Source: Bacteroidales bacterium (lineage in GTDB: Bacteria > Bacteroidota > Bacteroidia > Bacteroidales > UBA1715). From it: a DNA stretch of 64,000 nucleotides. The notes below the pieces were generated by a model. The model did not search any database. It was given only the letters and a program-made list of their open reading frames with translations, and was not told the origin of the DNA. The stretch lies in NCBI GenBank assembly GCA_016714605.1, contig JADKDL010000011.1, forward strand, positions 1 through 64,000, in the 5' to 3' direction. Numbering within the stretch: the first letter of the stretch is position 1; every line of letters starts with the position of its first letter. Below, piece by piece: positions 19,318 to 29,953 of the stretch. A program made the translations under genes and the position numbers.

Positions 19318-21081
19318 ATGACGATTTACGAAAAAATTGCAGAAGAAATAAAAGCTGACTATTATATACAAAACTATCCAAACGATGGACAGAGATTTGT
19401 AGCTTGGTACTTATTCAATATTCTTAAACAAGACAGAAACCAAACCAAAGATGCAATAACAGATGGTGCTGACGACAAACAAATTGATGCTATTGTAATT
19501 GACGATGACAAACAAACAATTTATATAATTCAAGGAAAATATATTTCAAATGGACAAGTTGATGCTGAACCATTACGAGAAGTTTTATCTTCTTGGATGC
19601 AATTAAGAGATTTAGTTAGACTTCAAAGTGTCGCAAATCAAAAGTTACAAAGAAAGCTTTCCGAAGTTGCAAAGGCATTTGAAGATGAATATGAAGTTTG
19701 CTTTGAACTGATTACAACAGCAAAACTAACAAGTTCTGCAACCAAAGATTTAGAAACTTTTCAAAAGCAATTAGCAGAAATTTCAGAGAACGAAGATTTT
19801 GATGCTACAATTTCATTAGTTGATGAAGAAGAATTAGGCAGAAGACACGATTTAGCATTAGAGACGGATAATCCTCAAATCAATTACACATTAAACCTTA
19901 ATGACAGCAAGTTTATGCCTGTTGAAATAGCAGGAACACAAGTTGTAATTGCAGCAATACCTTTGAAAGAAGTAGTCCAAATTCAAGGAATAAAAGATGG
20001 CTCACTTTTTCAAAAAAATGTACGACAAAGCTTGGGAACAAGTAATGCAGTGAACAAAAAAATTAGACAAACAATTTTAGGCGATAAGCATAAAGACTTT
20101 TTCTTTTTTCATAATGGCATAACTGCAATTTGTAACAGAATGGAACTTAATGACAACAAGTTAAAACTTTATGGATTAAGCGTTGTAAATGGTTGCCAAT
20201 CGCTCAATACAATTCAAAGTTGTAGCGAAACAGCTAAAAAACTTGACGACACTTTTGTACTTTTTAGGTTTTATGAAATCCCTCAAAGAGACAGAGCAGA
20301 TTTAATAAGTATAAATACAAACTCACAAAGTGCAGTTAAACCAAGAGATTTAAGAAGTAACGACAAACGAGTTTTAAATTTGAAAAGACTTTTTGAACAA
20401 AAGTATTCACAAGGATATTTCATTACAAAACGAGGCGAGGTTGCACCGCCTGACAAAGACAAGAACTTCTTAATTGACTTATCCGATTTAGGAAAATATT
20501 TAATTGCTTGGCATTCACAAAGACCAAATATTTCGTATGGAGAAACAAAAATATTTGACAAGTATTTTGAGATATTATTCAAAAAGGATTACAAGCCAGA
20601 AAATATTCAAGGGCTAAATAATTGGATGAAAGAGATAATGAAAAATTGGACAGACAAAAATCCATTAGGACTAAATGAAACTTTGCTTACAATGAAAGCT
20701 TATGCACCATTTCACCATTTGTACGCAGTATCAATGATTTTTGCAATAGGTAATAATAAATCGGACAGAGTACCTTCGCCAAATTCAACTTGGGAGAATG
20801 CAAAAGCAAACGGAATGGTTGACCAAATTGTAAAAACAACAGGGCGATGTTTAAATACAGCAATGAGAGTTGCCTCAAATAGAAACTTACCAAACAATGC
20901 AATTTTTAGTCCTCAAAATTGGGTTAAGTCAAAGCAAAGTTTGAACGACATAAATGCAGCAATAGAACAATATATTGATATGTTGCCAACAATGGAAGGC
21001 GGAGAACAGCAGTATGAAAAACTTAAAACAACAATTACAATCGGACAAGAACAATTTGAATATAGATTACAAGCAGAATAA
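19318..21081 (+). CDS. AIPR family protein (abortive phage infection)
   Basis: 587 residues, intact. The N-terminal region (DGADDKQIDAIVIDDD followed by IIQGKY) looks like a PD-(D/E)XK-type nuclease core with D and QxK in the right order. The middle has FFHNGITAICNRM (about residue 263), VVNGCQSLNT (about 289) and FRFYEIPQRDRADLISINTN, which are typical of the AIPR domain linked to abortive infection. Lone gene of its cassette; probably a single-gene phage defence protein. DNA or RNA target unknown. Confidence 0.85.
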   Translation: MTIYEKIAEEIKADYYIQNYPNDGQRFVAWYLFNILKQDRNQTKDAITDGADDKQIDAIVIDDDKQTIYIIQGKYISNGQVDAEPLREVLSSWMQLRDLVRLQSVANQKLQRKLSEVAKAFEDEYEVCFELITTAKLTSSATKDLETFQKQLAEISENEDFDATISLVDEEELGRRHDLALETDNPQINYTLNLNDSKFMPVEIAGTQVVIAAIPLKEVVQIQGIKDGSLFQKNVRQSLGTSNAVNKKIRQTILGDKHKDFFFFHNGITAICNRMELNDNKLKLYGLSVVNGCQSLNTIQSCSETAKKLDDTFVLFRFYEIPQRDRADLISINTNSQSAVKPRDLRSNDKRVLNLKRLFEQKYSQGYFITKRGEVAPPDKDKNFLIDLSDLGKYLIAWHSQRPNISYGETKIFDKYFEILFKKDYKPENIQGLNNWMKEIMKNWTDKNPLGLNETLLTMKAYAPFHHLYAVSMIFAIGNNKSDRVPSPNSTWENAKANGMVDQIVKTTGRCLNTAMRVASNRNLPNNAIFSPQNWVKSKQSLNDINAAIEQYIDMLPTMEGGEQQYEKLKTTITIGQEQFEYRLQAE

Positions 21082-21092
21082 AAACAACAAAC

Positions 21093-21224
21093 GCACAACA
21101 AGGGTTTGGCAAAATGGGGGCAGAAGTGCTAAATTTGAACATTCGTACTTCTATCAACATTTGTGGTTTATTGAACATTTGTGCTTCGATTTCCCCCACT
21201 TCGCCAAGCCCCAAACCGTTATAG
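21093..21224 (+). other. attC-like recombination site 17
   Basis: CGCACAAC complements the cassette start GTTGTGCG (19264). Arms GGGTTTGGCAAAATGGGGG and CCCCCACTTCGCCAAGCCC pair. Core GTTATAG. Confidence 0.9.
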
Positions 21225-21979
21225 CGCATAAAATATAATTGCCACATTTCAACTGCTAGGGACTTGGAATTTTTGTAAAACGACTTTGTTTGATTTCGAT
21301 TTTCTCAGGAAGCAATTGTGGGCTTTTAGCTGAAAAGAATTTTTGGTTGGGGCTTAAAATTCTAGGAAAATCGCTTGCGCTTTTAAGGCTTAAACGAAAA
21401 GAAAATAGGGCAAATTCCTAGGGGCAATGTGAATCGAAATCGGGAACGAAATATATTTACATCAATCAAATTGGACTAGATTAAGAAGATTTACCAAATT
21501 GGCTAAATGGGTTGAAATTATAGCTAAATGGGTTGAAAGAATTTAAACTACCATGCCAAATATTGGGCTCGTAACCGAAAACAAAACTAAAAATTGTTAC
21601 GAAACAAGAAGCCTAAACAATCACTGAAATGGCTTTCGTTTTGACAAAAATGGTGAAATCATCGGCGAAAGAATTTCTAGGATTTTCCTTCGAAACAAAA
21701 CCAATTTTTGGCTAAAAGGCTAAAATATGGGCTAATTGTCGCCTTGGAAAACGATGAACAATTTTAGTTTACAATTTGCAAAATAATGCGTCAAAAAGGT
21801 AGTTTAAATTTGGCTAAAACGCTGCGAAGCTAAGTAGAAAAAGAAAGTTACGCGCTATAACACGGCCTTTGCGCCAGGCGGGAAACTAAGTGAAATTTGA
21901 GTTAGGTTCTCGTATCAGATATAATTAGGAAAATGTATATTTGTAGTTCGAATACCGCCTATGCGCAAAGCCTGATCCG
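21219..21979 (+). repeat. Gene-less repeated cassette, copy 7
   Basis: Full-length copy; no open frame. It carries some private changes, such as GGAATTTTTGTAAAACGAC in the left block. Confidence 0.9.
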
Positions 21980-21985
21980 TTGTAC
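21855..21985 (+). other. attC-like recombination site 18 (of gene-less cassette)
   Basis: CTATAAC with GGCCTTTGCGCCAGGCGG arm; closing core GTTGTAC. Confidence 0.85.
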
Positions 21986-22012
21986 ACCATTTTGAGAACA
22001 CCTAAATTCTAT

Positions 22013-23452
22013 ATGACCATTAAACTAAAAAAACTTACGATATTAGTATTTATGCTATTCTTTGGTATTTCAAAATTACAAGCTCAAAGAATCGATAGTT
22101 TATACAATGTATATACTAAAAGCAGCAACCAAATACAAAAAGATAAATTTGCTAAAACAATTTTACATAATGTTACCTCTAATCGTAATATTTATGATAG
22201 TATTAAAATTGAAAATGTAATTGAGTTAGCACAAGCATATAAAAATGATACCATTTTAGCTAATGCTACATTTTTTTCAGCATTAAATGCTTGTTTAGTT
22301 GGAGATTTTCCTAAAGCAATTGCATTAATGTATAAGTCATCAAAATATTTCGAAAATATAAAGGACACATTCAATCAATCATTTTGTATTAAAGAAATTG
22401 GAGTTTATTATAGAAATTTAAAGAACTATAAAGAAGCTATCAATAATTATAATAGAGCTATTGCTTTATTGAAATTGTATAAAGACGAAGATAATTGGTA
22501 TATGAAGATTATTTATTATCAAGGTTTGTCAAGGATATATTTAGAGATGCAGCAACCAGATTCGGCATATCCAATTTTACAAGATGCTAATTTATTAGCC
22601 AAAAAATATAATGATACAATTATAAAATATATTGGTCTTGATGATTTAGAATTAAGGTTCAATAATCTTTATTCAAATTATTATGCTCAAAAAAAAGATA
22701 CTACATTGGCAGAGGTTTATTATAAAAAATGTTTTGCTGCAAATATTGATAGTGTTGATGAATTTACTGATAGTCATTTTGATGCTTGTTTGCGATATAG
22801 CCAAATGAAAGTTGCAACTAAAGAATATACAACTGCAATAAAATATGGCACAGCTGCGTATGACGAAGCAAGAAAGAAAAATAATAAGTTATTTATAGCT
22901 AATTCCAGTGAACAATTGTATAAAATATTTATGGCAACGCAACAAAAAGATAGTTCATTAAAATATTTACAAATATATTACACATATACTGACAGCATAA
23001 AAAGAGCAAGTGCTGAAAACGATGTAATTAGTTCATCAATTTTGCTCCATATTGACCAACTAGAACAAATTGCAAGAGACCAAGAAGTAAAACTAAAGCA
23101 TCAACATAACATTCAATATGCGGCAATTGCAGTTGGTATTTTAACTTTATTACTATTATTTTTTATATTTAGTAACAGTATAATTGTAAATGCACGAACA
23201 ATAGAGTTAATTGGTACAATAGCTTTGTTATTGGTATTTGAATTCATTAATTTATTTATACACCCTTATTTGGGGCATTGGCTACACGAATCTCCAATTT
23301 TAATGCTATTAGCATTGGTTTGTATAGCAGTTATTATTGTGCCTTTGCATCATAAATTAGAGCATTATATAAAAGAAAAGCTTATTGCTAAAAACAATAA
23401 AATACGTTTAGCGAATGCAAAAAAAACGATTAAAGAATTAGAACACCAATAA
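22013..23452 (+). CDS. TPR protein with C-terminal membrane helices and coiled coil
   Basis: 479 residues, intact. It begins with a signal segment ending SKLQAQ; about 300 residues of TPR-type helices follow (YYRNLKNYKEAINNYNRAIA), then three hydrophobic helices from about residue 370 to 445, then a basic coiled-coil tail. The layout resembles the sensor part of Bacteroidota TPR signalling proteins, but no kinase or DNA-binding output domain is present. The ATG at 22013 is preferred because it starts the signal peptide. A second copy lies in the cassette at 59472. Confidence 0.85.
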   Translation: MTIKLKKLTILVFMLFFGISKLQAQRIDSLYNVYTKSSNQIQKDKFAKTILHNVTSNRNIYDSIKIENVIELAQAYKNDTILANATFFSALNACLVGDFPKAIALMYKSSKYFENIKDTFNQSFCIKEIGVYYRNLKNYKEAINNYNRAIALLKLYKDEDNWYMKIIYYQGLSRIYLEMQQPDSAYPILQDANLLAKKYNDTIIKYIGLDDLELRFNNLYSNYYAQKKDTTLAEVYYKKCFAANIDSVDEFTDSHFDACLRYSQMKVATKEYTTAIKYGTAAYDEARKKNNKLFIANSSEQLYKIFMATQQKDSSLKYLQIYYTYTDSIKRASAENDVISSSILLHIDQLEQIARDQEVKLKHQHNIQYAAIAVGILTLLLLFFIFSNSIIVNARTIELIGTIALLLVFEFINLFIHPYLGHWLHESPILMLLALVCIAVIIVPLHHKLEHYIKEKLIAKNNKIRLANAKKTIKELEHQ

Positions 23453-23458
23453 AACGGC

Positions 23459-23590
23459 GTACAACATCGGTTTGGCAAAATTGGCAAATAATTTGGTAAT
23501 TAAAGTTTTTTGTATACATTTAAGTTAGAAAATGATTATCGGAATGTCGTATTGCGTTTTGCCAACTTCGCCAAGCCGTAATCGTTATAG
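23459..23590 (+). other. attC-like recombination site 19
   Basis: GTACAAC complements the cassette start GTTGTAC (21979). Arms CGGTTTGGCAAAATTGGCA and TGCCAACTTCGCCAAGCCG pair. Core GTTATAG. Confidence 0.9.
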
Positions 23591-24346
23591 CGCATAACAT
23601 ATAAATTCTACATTTCAACTACTAGGGACTTGGAAATTTTGTGAAATGACTTTGTTTGATTTCGATTTTCTCGGGAAGCAATTATGGACTTTTAGTTGAA
23701 AAGAACTTTTGGTTGGGATTAAAATTTATAAGTAAATCGCTTGCGCTTTTTAGGCTTAAACGAAAAGAAAATAGGGCTAATTTCTAGGGGCAATGAGAAT
23801 CGAAGTCGGAAACGAAATATATTAACATCAATAGATTTGGACTAGTTCAAGAAGATTTCCCAAATTGCCTAAATGGGTTGAAATTAAAGCTAAATGGCTG
23901 AAAGAATTTAAACTACCTAGCCAAATATTGGGCTTGTTAACGGAAAAACCCTAAAAATTGTTACGAAACATGAAGTATAGACAATCACTAAAATGGCTTT
24001 CGTTTTGTCAAAAATAGTGAAATCATCGGCGAAACAATTTTGCGAAATTTTACTAGGAACTAAGCCCGATTTTAAAAAAAACGATAAGAAAAACAGGGCT
24101 AATTGTAGCCTTGGGAAATGATGAACAATTTTAGTTTACAATTTGCAAATTATTATCTCAAAAAGGTAGTTTAAATTTGGCTAAAACGCTGGGTCGCTAA
24201 GTAGAAAAAGAAAGTTACGCACTATAACACGGCCTTTGCGCCAGGCGGGAAATAGTGTGAAATTTAAGTTCTGGACTCGTATTTGATATGATTAGGAAAA
24301 TGTATATTTGTAGTTCGAAAACCGCCTATGCGCAAAGCCTGATCCG
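23585..24346 (+). repeat. Gene-less repeated cassette, copy 8
   Basis: Full-length and in tandem with copy 9. Its end reads GCACTATAAC, with an A where the other copies have G, which weakens one pair with its start GTTATAGCGC. Confidence 0.9.
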
Positions 24347-24352
24347 TTATAG
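24222..24352 (+). other. attC-like recombination site 20 (of gene-less cassette)
   Basis: CTATAAC with GGCCTTTGCGCCAGGCGG arm; closing core GTTATAG of the next gene-less copy. Confidence 0.85.
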
Positions 24353-25109
24353 CGCATAAAATATAAATGCCACATTTCAACTGCTAGGGACTTGGAAATT
24401 TAGTAAAACGACATTGTTTGATTTCGATTTTCTCGGGAAGCAATTATGGACTTTTAGTTGAAAAGAACTTTTGGTAGGGATTTAAAATTATAGGAAAATC
24501 GCTTGCGCTTTTAAGGCATAAACGAAAAGAAAATAGGGCAAATTTCTAGGGGCAAGGAGAATCGAAATCGGAAACGAAACATATTTACGTCAATCGAATT
24601 GGATTGGATTATGTAGATTTACCAAAATGGCTAAATGGGTTGAAATTATAGCTCAAAGGCTGAAAGAATTTAAACTACCTTGCCAAATATTGGGCTCGTA
24701 AACGAAAACGAAACTTAAAATTGTTACGAAACAAGTAGCCTAAACAATCACTAAAATTGCTTTCGATTTGACAAAAATAATGGAATCATCGGCGTAAAAG
24801 TCCCTTGAGATTTTCCGTGGAAACAAGCTCAATTTACAAGGACAAGGATTGAAAATTGGGCTAATTGTCGCCTTTTGAAACGATGAACAATTTTAGTTTA
24901 CAATTTGCAAATTAATGCTTTAAAAAGGTAGTTTAAATTTGGCTAAATAGCTATGAAGCTAAGTAGAAAAAGAAAATTACGCGCTATAACATGGCCTTTG
25001 CGCCAGGCGGGAAACTAAGTGAAATTTGAGTTTATGGCCTCGTATTAGATATGATTAGGAAAATGTATATTTGTAGTTCGAAAACCGCCTATGCGCAAAG
25101 CCTGATCCG
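24347..25109 (+). repeat. Gene-less repeated cassette, copy 9
   Basis: Full-length copy. Its left half is nearly the same as copy 4 and its right end (ATGGCCTTTGCG, TTATGGCCTCGTATTAG) is the same as copy 10, so it may be a recombinant. Confidence 0.9.
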
Positions 25110-25115
25110 TTAGCT
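24984..25115 (+). other. attC-like recombination site 21 (of gene-less cassette)
   Basis: CTATAAC with ATGGCCTTTGCGCCAGGCGG arm; closing core GTTAGCT. Confidence 0.85.
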
Positions 25116-25891
25116 GTAATGTTGGACGACCACTCACATAAATTAAAATTATGACAGAAAAAATAAATTGGAAATACATTTTATGCTTTTATGCACTTGC
25201 TGTAATACTTGCATTTCCATTCAACGCTTTTTTTTGACCGAAGATTTACACCATAGGTTGACAGAAGGAACTATATTTTATAAAAAGCACTTTTCTACCA
25301 GCTGGACTTGCAACTTTATTTGTAGGGTTGTTGGCACTAAGACTTGACAAGACAATTATTAAAGAGGTTACATTCCTTGGACACCATAAAATAAAGAACA
25401 TTATTATTTCATTTGTTCCATTAGTTGTTTTTACATTATCTGGACTTCAAAATGACAACAACATAAACCCAAATTTATTTGGTTTCTTAATATCACTTAT
25501 TTTTCTAGTTTATGCTTTGACAGAAGAAATATTTTGGAGAGGATATTTAATTAATGCTTTAAAACCTTTAGGTCGCTTTAAGAATTATGCATTGCTCGGA
25601 CTACTTTGGTGGCTTTGGCATATCCCTTTTGGACATAATTTAGACCCTCTAGGATTATTTGTAATGATAGTTGGTGGTTCATTCTTAATTGCAAAGTTTG
25701 TGGAAGCGACAAAATCTTTTTTAATAATGTCGGCTCCCCCTATTTTCGTGCCAATGTGAAGTTGTTGTGAATTTATAAATTTAAGCCCACTATTTTCGTT
25801 TTTACCACATAATTTTTCTTTACGCACTCCAATTGGCTGTGAATGGCAATTGGGTGCTAAAAAATTCCGTGGAAAAAACATAGGATTCATG

Positions 25892-26725
25892 TTAAGCAAT
25901 TTTGGGGTTTGAGATAAATGATTTTGGACTAACATACCCTAATGCACTGTGGGGTCTTTCATGATTATAATCGTCTTGCCAACTATAGATTAGCTCCCTT
26001 GCTTGTGCCAAACTCCAAAACATATAAGCATCTAAAACTTCTTGCCTCATTGTGCCGTTATTACGCTCTATATATGCGTTTTGTGTAGGTTCTCCTGGTT
26101 GGATATGAAGCAGTGTTACTTTGTGTTTTTCTGACCATAGCGCTAACGCTGTACTTATAAATTCAGGGCCATTGTCCATCCTAATATTGGCAGGATACCC
26201 TCTTTCAAATGCAATAGTATCTAAGGCTTTAATAACACGTTTTGCTGGCATACTAGTATCTAAATCTATGTGGAGTGATTCACGATTATAATCATCTATA
26301 ATATTGAGTATCCTGAAAGAACTCCCGTTTGTCAATTTATCGCTCACAAAATCCATACTCCAGACTTGGTTTTGGGCAGTACATTTTACTAATTCTCTTT
26401 TAAGTCTTGTCGGAAGTCTCTTCTTTCGCCTCCTTCTTATATTTAATTTCATTGCTGTATATACTCGATACATTCGTTTATGATTATAACGATATCCTTG
26501 GTTTCTTATTCGATAATAACACTGCCAAAAGCCTATATTGACGTGCTTTTGGGTGAGTCGACCTAGATGATCTATCAGATCTTTATCATCCTTGTCTTTC
26601 TTTTTGTATTGTGTGGTACTACGAGCTATACCTACGAATTGACACGCCTTTCGGATACTGAGTCCTTCTTCATTTAGACTCCCCACTATCTCTCGTTTCT
26701 CCTCAGGCGTTAGAACTTTTTTCAA
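25892..26725 (-). CDS. IS3-family transposase OrfB (DDE integrase)
   Basis: 277 residues. An N-terminal HTH_21-like region (EGLSIRKACQFVGIARST) comes first; the rve core then carries WSMDFVSD (first Asp), RMDNGPEFIS (second Asp) and NAYIERNNGTMRQE (Glu), the complete DDE triad. The frame starts at a TTG and is normally made as a fusion with OrfA by frameshifting in an A-rich stretch; the sequence between the two frames has AAAAAA runs that would suit this. Confidence 0.85.
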   Translation of the reverse strand: MKKVLTPEEKREIVGSLNEEGLSIRKACQFVGIARSTTQYKKKDKDDKDLIDHLGRLTQKHVNIGFWQCYYRIRNQGYRYNHKRMYRVYTAMKLNIRRRRKKRLPTRLKRELVKCTAQNQVWSMDFVSDKLTNGSSFRILNIIDDYNRESLHIDLDTSMPAKRVIKALDTIAFERGYPANIRMDNGPEFISTALALWSEKHKVTLLHIQPGEPTQNAYIERNNGTMRQEVLDAYMFWSLAQARELIYSWQDDYNHERPHSALGYVSPKSFISNPKIA

Positions 26726-26755
26726 GAACTGCTTTTATCGCTCTGTTCTCAATGC

Positions 26756-26971
26756 TCATCTCTGCATACATTTTTTGAGCTCGGCATTTTCAGCTTCTAA
26801 TTGTTTCATTCGCTTGATATCCGATACTTCCATACCACTGTACTTGCTTTTCCAGTTATTAATGGTTGTACTACTTACCCCTAGCTCTCTTGCTATCTCG
26901 CTAGTCTTCATTCCTGCTTCCTGCCGTTTAATGGCAGATACAATTTGTGATTCTGTGAATTTCTTTTTCAT
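26756..26971 (-). CDS. IS3-family transposase OrfA (HTH)
   Basis: 71 residues. TSEIARELGVSSTTINNWKSK is a classic helix-turn-helix of the HTH_Tnp_1 type, followed by a leucine-rich helix (MKQLEAENAELKK). It ends in an AAAAAA run just upstream of OrfB. A usual OrfA is 85-100 residues, so a base may be lost in this run, or frameshifting occurs here. Confidence 0.8.
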   Translation of the reverse strand: MKKKFTESQIVSAIKRQEAGMKTSEIARELGVSSTTINNWKSKYSGMEVSDIKRMKQLEAENAELKKCMQR

Positions 26972-27199
26972 CTCTTAATTTGTCTTTAAAGTTATTAAAT
27001 TTTGTTATTTTAACAACCTCTTTCTGGCCGAATTTTGGGGAAGCCGACAACTACAGCAGGAATTCACTCAATTATGAATATTGGTAGCAACACTAACTGG
27101 ACAAAGACGTTTTTAATTGACTTGGCAATTATTTTTGTTACAATGTTTTTAATTGACAAAATTTGGAAGCAGAAAATTAATGAAATCGAAAAACACTAC

Positions 27200-27332
27200 A
27201 GCTAACATGGGTTTGGCAAAAGTGGAGCTATAGTGCTAGGCTGAACATTTGTAGTTTCTATTATCTTTTGTACTAAATTTGAACTTTGGTACTTTCTAAA
27301 CCCCACCTTCGCCAAGCCCCAAACCGTTATAG
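27200..27332 (+). other. attC-like recombination site 22
   Basis: Same site as number 15 in all but the following core; TACAGCTAAC pairs with the cassette start GTTAGCTGTA (25109), so the cassette boundaries were kept despite the insertion sequence. Core GTTATAG. Confidence 0.9.
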
Positions 27333-27988
27333 CGCATAACATATAAATTCTACATTTCAACTGCTTGGGACTTGGAAATTTAGTGAAACGACTTTGTTTG
27401 ATTTCGATTTTCTCGGAAAGCAATTGGGGCCTTTATATGAAGAGAATTTTTTCGGGAACGAAAATAATTACGTTAATAGATTTGGACTAGTTCAAAACGG
27501 TTTACCAAATTGGCTAAATGGGTTGAAATTATTGCTAAATGACTGAAAGAATTTAAACTACCTTGCCAAATATTTGGCTCGCAAACGACAACGAAACAAA
27601 AAATTGTTACGAAACATGAAGTCTAAACAATCACTAAAATTGCTTTCGTTTTGTCAAAATAGTGAAATCTTCGGCGAAAGAATTTCTAGGATTTTACTGG
27701 AAAACAAGCACGATTTTTAGGAGCAAGGGTTAAAAAATGGGCTAATTGTCGCCTTTTGAAACGATGAACAATTTTAGTTTACAATTTGCAAATTAATGCT
27801 TTAAAAGGTAGTTTAAATTTGGCTAAATAGCTATGAAGCTAAGTAGAAAAGAAAATTACGCGCTATAACATGGCCTTTGCGCCAGGCGGGAAACTAAGTG
27901 AAATTTGAGTTTATGGCCTCGTATTAGATATGATTAGGAAAATGTATATTTGTAGTTCGAAAACCGCCTATGCGCAAAGCCTGATCCG
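27327..27988 (+). repeat. Gene-less repeated cassette, copy 10, with internal deletion
   Basis: Only 662 bp. The left part equals copies 1 and 11 up to GAAGAGAATTTTT, then about 100 bases (the TTGCGCTTTTAAGG block) are missing and TCGGGAACG follows. The attC and the inverted repeats are retained. Confidence 0.9.
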
Positions 27989-27994
27989 TTATAG
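27863..27994 (+). other. attC-like recombination site 23 (of gene-less cassette)
   Basis: CTATAAC with ATGGCCTTTGCGCCAGGCGG arm; closing core GTTATAG of copy 11. Confidence 0.85.
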
Positions 27995-28750
27995 CGCATA
28001 ACATATAAATTCTACATTTCAACTGCTTGGGACTTGGAAATTTAGTGAAACCACTTTGTTTGATTTCGATTTTCTCGGAAAGCAATTGGGGCCTTTATAT
28101 GAAGAGAATTTTTGGTTGGGATTTAAAATTATAGGAAAATCGCTTGCGCTTTTAAGGCTTAAACGAAAAGAAAAGTACCGCAAAACTCTAGGGGCAATGA
28201 GAATCGAAATCGGGAACGAAAAATAATTACGTTAATAGATTTGGACTAGTTCAAAACGGTTTACCAAATTGGCTAAATGGGTTGAAATTATTGCTAAATG
28301 ACTGAAAGAATTTAAACTACCTTGCCAAATATTTGGCTCGCAAACGACAACGAAACAAAAAATTGTTACGAAACATGAAGCCTAAACAATCACTAAAATT
28401 GCTTTCGTTTTGTCAAAATAGTGAAATCTTCGGCGAAAGAATTTCTAGGGATTTTACTGGGAAAACAAGCACGATTTTTAGGAGCAAGGGTTAAAAAATG
28501 GGCTAATTGTCGCCTTGGGAAACGATGAAAAATTTTAGTTTACAATTTGCAAATTAATGCCTCAAAAAAGTAGTTTAAATTTGGCTAAAACGCTGCGAAG
28601 CTAAGTAGAAAAAGAAAGTTACGCGCTATAACACGGCCTTTGCGCCAGGCGGGAAACTAAGTGAAATTTGAGTTCTAAACTCGTATAAAATATGAATAGG
28701 AAAATGTATATTTGTAGTTCGAATACTGCCTATGCGCAAAGCCTGATCCG
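27989..28750 (+). repeat. Gene-less repeated cassette, copy 11
   Basis: Full-length and almost identical to copy 1 some 23 kb upstream (few differences seen), while most other copies differ at many positions; a recent copying event is likely. Confidence 0.9.
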
Positions 28751-28756
28751 TTAGCG
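28626..28756 (+). other. attC-like recombination site 24 (of gene-less cassette)
   Basis: CTATAAC with GGCCTTTGCGCCAGGCGG arm; closing core GTTAGCG. Confidence 0.85.
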
Positions 28757-28808
28757 GATATTTTAAGACGACCAACAATAAATTAGAAACCAATTAAATG
28801 ACGACATA

Positions 28809-29946
28809 ATGAATAGACTAAAATTTTTATTACTCTTTTTTATCACTTGTAAGCTGACAAGTGTTGAAGCACAGAATAAAATCTTATTTGTAACTTCAAA
28901 TCAGGAATTTTATGGAAACACAAAAATTAGTGCTTCAAACCACTTTGAAGAAATTGTTGTTCCGTACGACATATTTATAAAAGCTGGCTATTCAGTTGAC
29001 TTTGTAAGTCCAAAAGGCGGAGCAATTCCTGTTGGCTATATAAATACTTCTGACAGTATTCAAAAAAAGTATTTGTATGACGGTTGGTTTATGGACAAAT
29101 TGGAGCATACAATGAAACCAACTGAAATTATTGCTGATAACTATTTAGCAATCTTTTATAGTGGCGGTGGAGCTGCAATGTATGGCGTAGCAGAAGACAC
29201 AACTATTCAAAAAATTGCAAGAAAAATTTATAACAAAAACGGTGTTGTTTCTACTATTTGTCACGGGACAGCAGGAATTGCATATTTAAAAGACGAAAAC
29301 GGAAAGTCACTATATGCAGGAAAAGATAACAGGCTATCCAGACAAACTTGAAAATAAAGAAATGGATTATTACAAAGCATTTCCGTTTTCAATGGATAAA
29401 GCAATAAAAAGCAATGACGGAAACTTTGTATATTCAGAGAAAGGGAAAGACGGCTTTTATGTTGTAGATGGTAGGTTTGTAAGTGGACAAGACCCAAGTT
29501 CAGCTTCAAAAGTGGCTAATGAAGTAATAACAATTTTAAAAGCTAATTTTAAGAACACTAACAAAACAACTGAAAAAAGTGATTTAGAGCAAATCACAGA
29601 AATACTGCTTGACTATATTGAAGGCACTGCAAACGGACAACCCGAAAGACTTAGAAAAGCATTTCATCCAAATTTTAATTTGTACACAGTTTCAAAAGAC
29701 ACATTGTGGACACGTTCAGGCGAACAATATATTTCAAACATAAAAGTTGGCGAAAAATCAAATAGAATTGGACGCATTATTTCAATTGACATTGAAAAAG
29801 ATGCAGCAGTTGCAAAAGCAGAAATTGACATACCTGGTTGGCGGACTTTTACTGACTATTTTTTAATTCTAAAATATCAAGGTGCTTGGAAAATAGTGCA
29901 TAAGAGTTATACTTGGAGAGAACTACCAAAAACTGAAGATAAATAA
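28809..29946 (+). CDS. Exported DJ-1/PfpI-like protein fused to NTF2-like domain (one frameshift)
   Basis: Signal peptide ending VEAQ. ILFVTSNQEFYG, YDIFIKAGYSVDFVSPKGG and VVSTICHGTAGI are the DJ-1/PfpI class I glutamine amidotransferase-like fold with its nucleophile Cys in CHG. After a length change in GGAAAAGA near 29322 the frame continues with TGYPDKLENKEMDYYKAFPF. From about 29575 a second domain of about 120 residues (LLDYIEGTANGQPERLRKAF, YFLILKYQGAWKIVHKSYTW) is a typical lumazine-binding/NTF2-like fold. About 379 residues in all. Chaperone, glyoxalase or peptidase roles exist in DJ-1 relatives; the role here is unknown. Confidence 0.8.
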
Positions 29947-29953
29947 AAACATC

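Larger units (their letters stand above)
25728..27049 (-). mobile_element. IS3-family insertion sequence inside the CPBP gene
   Basis: Ends TGTCGGCTCCCC and GGGGAAGCCGACA are inverted repeats with one base of difference. Two overlapping-type reading frames on the minus strand encode an HTH protein and a DDE integrase. The empty site (copy at 16342) reads CTTTTTTAACTACAG; here the left flank is CTTTTTTAATAA and the right flank ACTACAG, so a clear target duplication cannot be assigned. Confidence 0.85.
25151..27205 (+). pseudogene. CPBP family gene, second copy, split by an insertion sequence
   Basis: Almost identical to the gene at 16342, including upstream and downstream bases and the attC. 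Two homopolymer differences in the N-terminal part (TTTTTTTT for TTTTTT and AAAAA for AAAA) break the early frame, while the TTTTT that is short in copy 1 is intact here. The gene is cut after the TEEIFWRGY and WWLWHIPFGH motifs by a 1.3-kb insertion sequence; the last 50 codons (AGIHSIMNIGS onward) resume at 27051. No functional product is expected. Confidence 0.85.

Noticed and set aside
22013..23452. The TPR membrane protein as a sensor kinase
   Set aside because: No histidine kinase box or ATP-binding motif follows the membrane helices; the protein ends in a short coiled coil.
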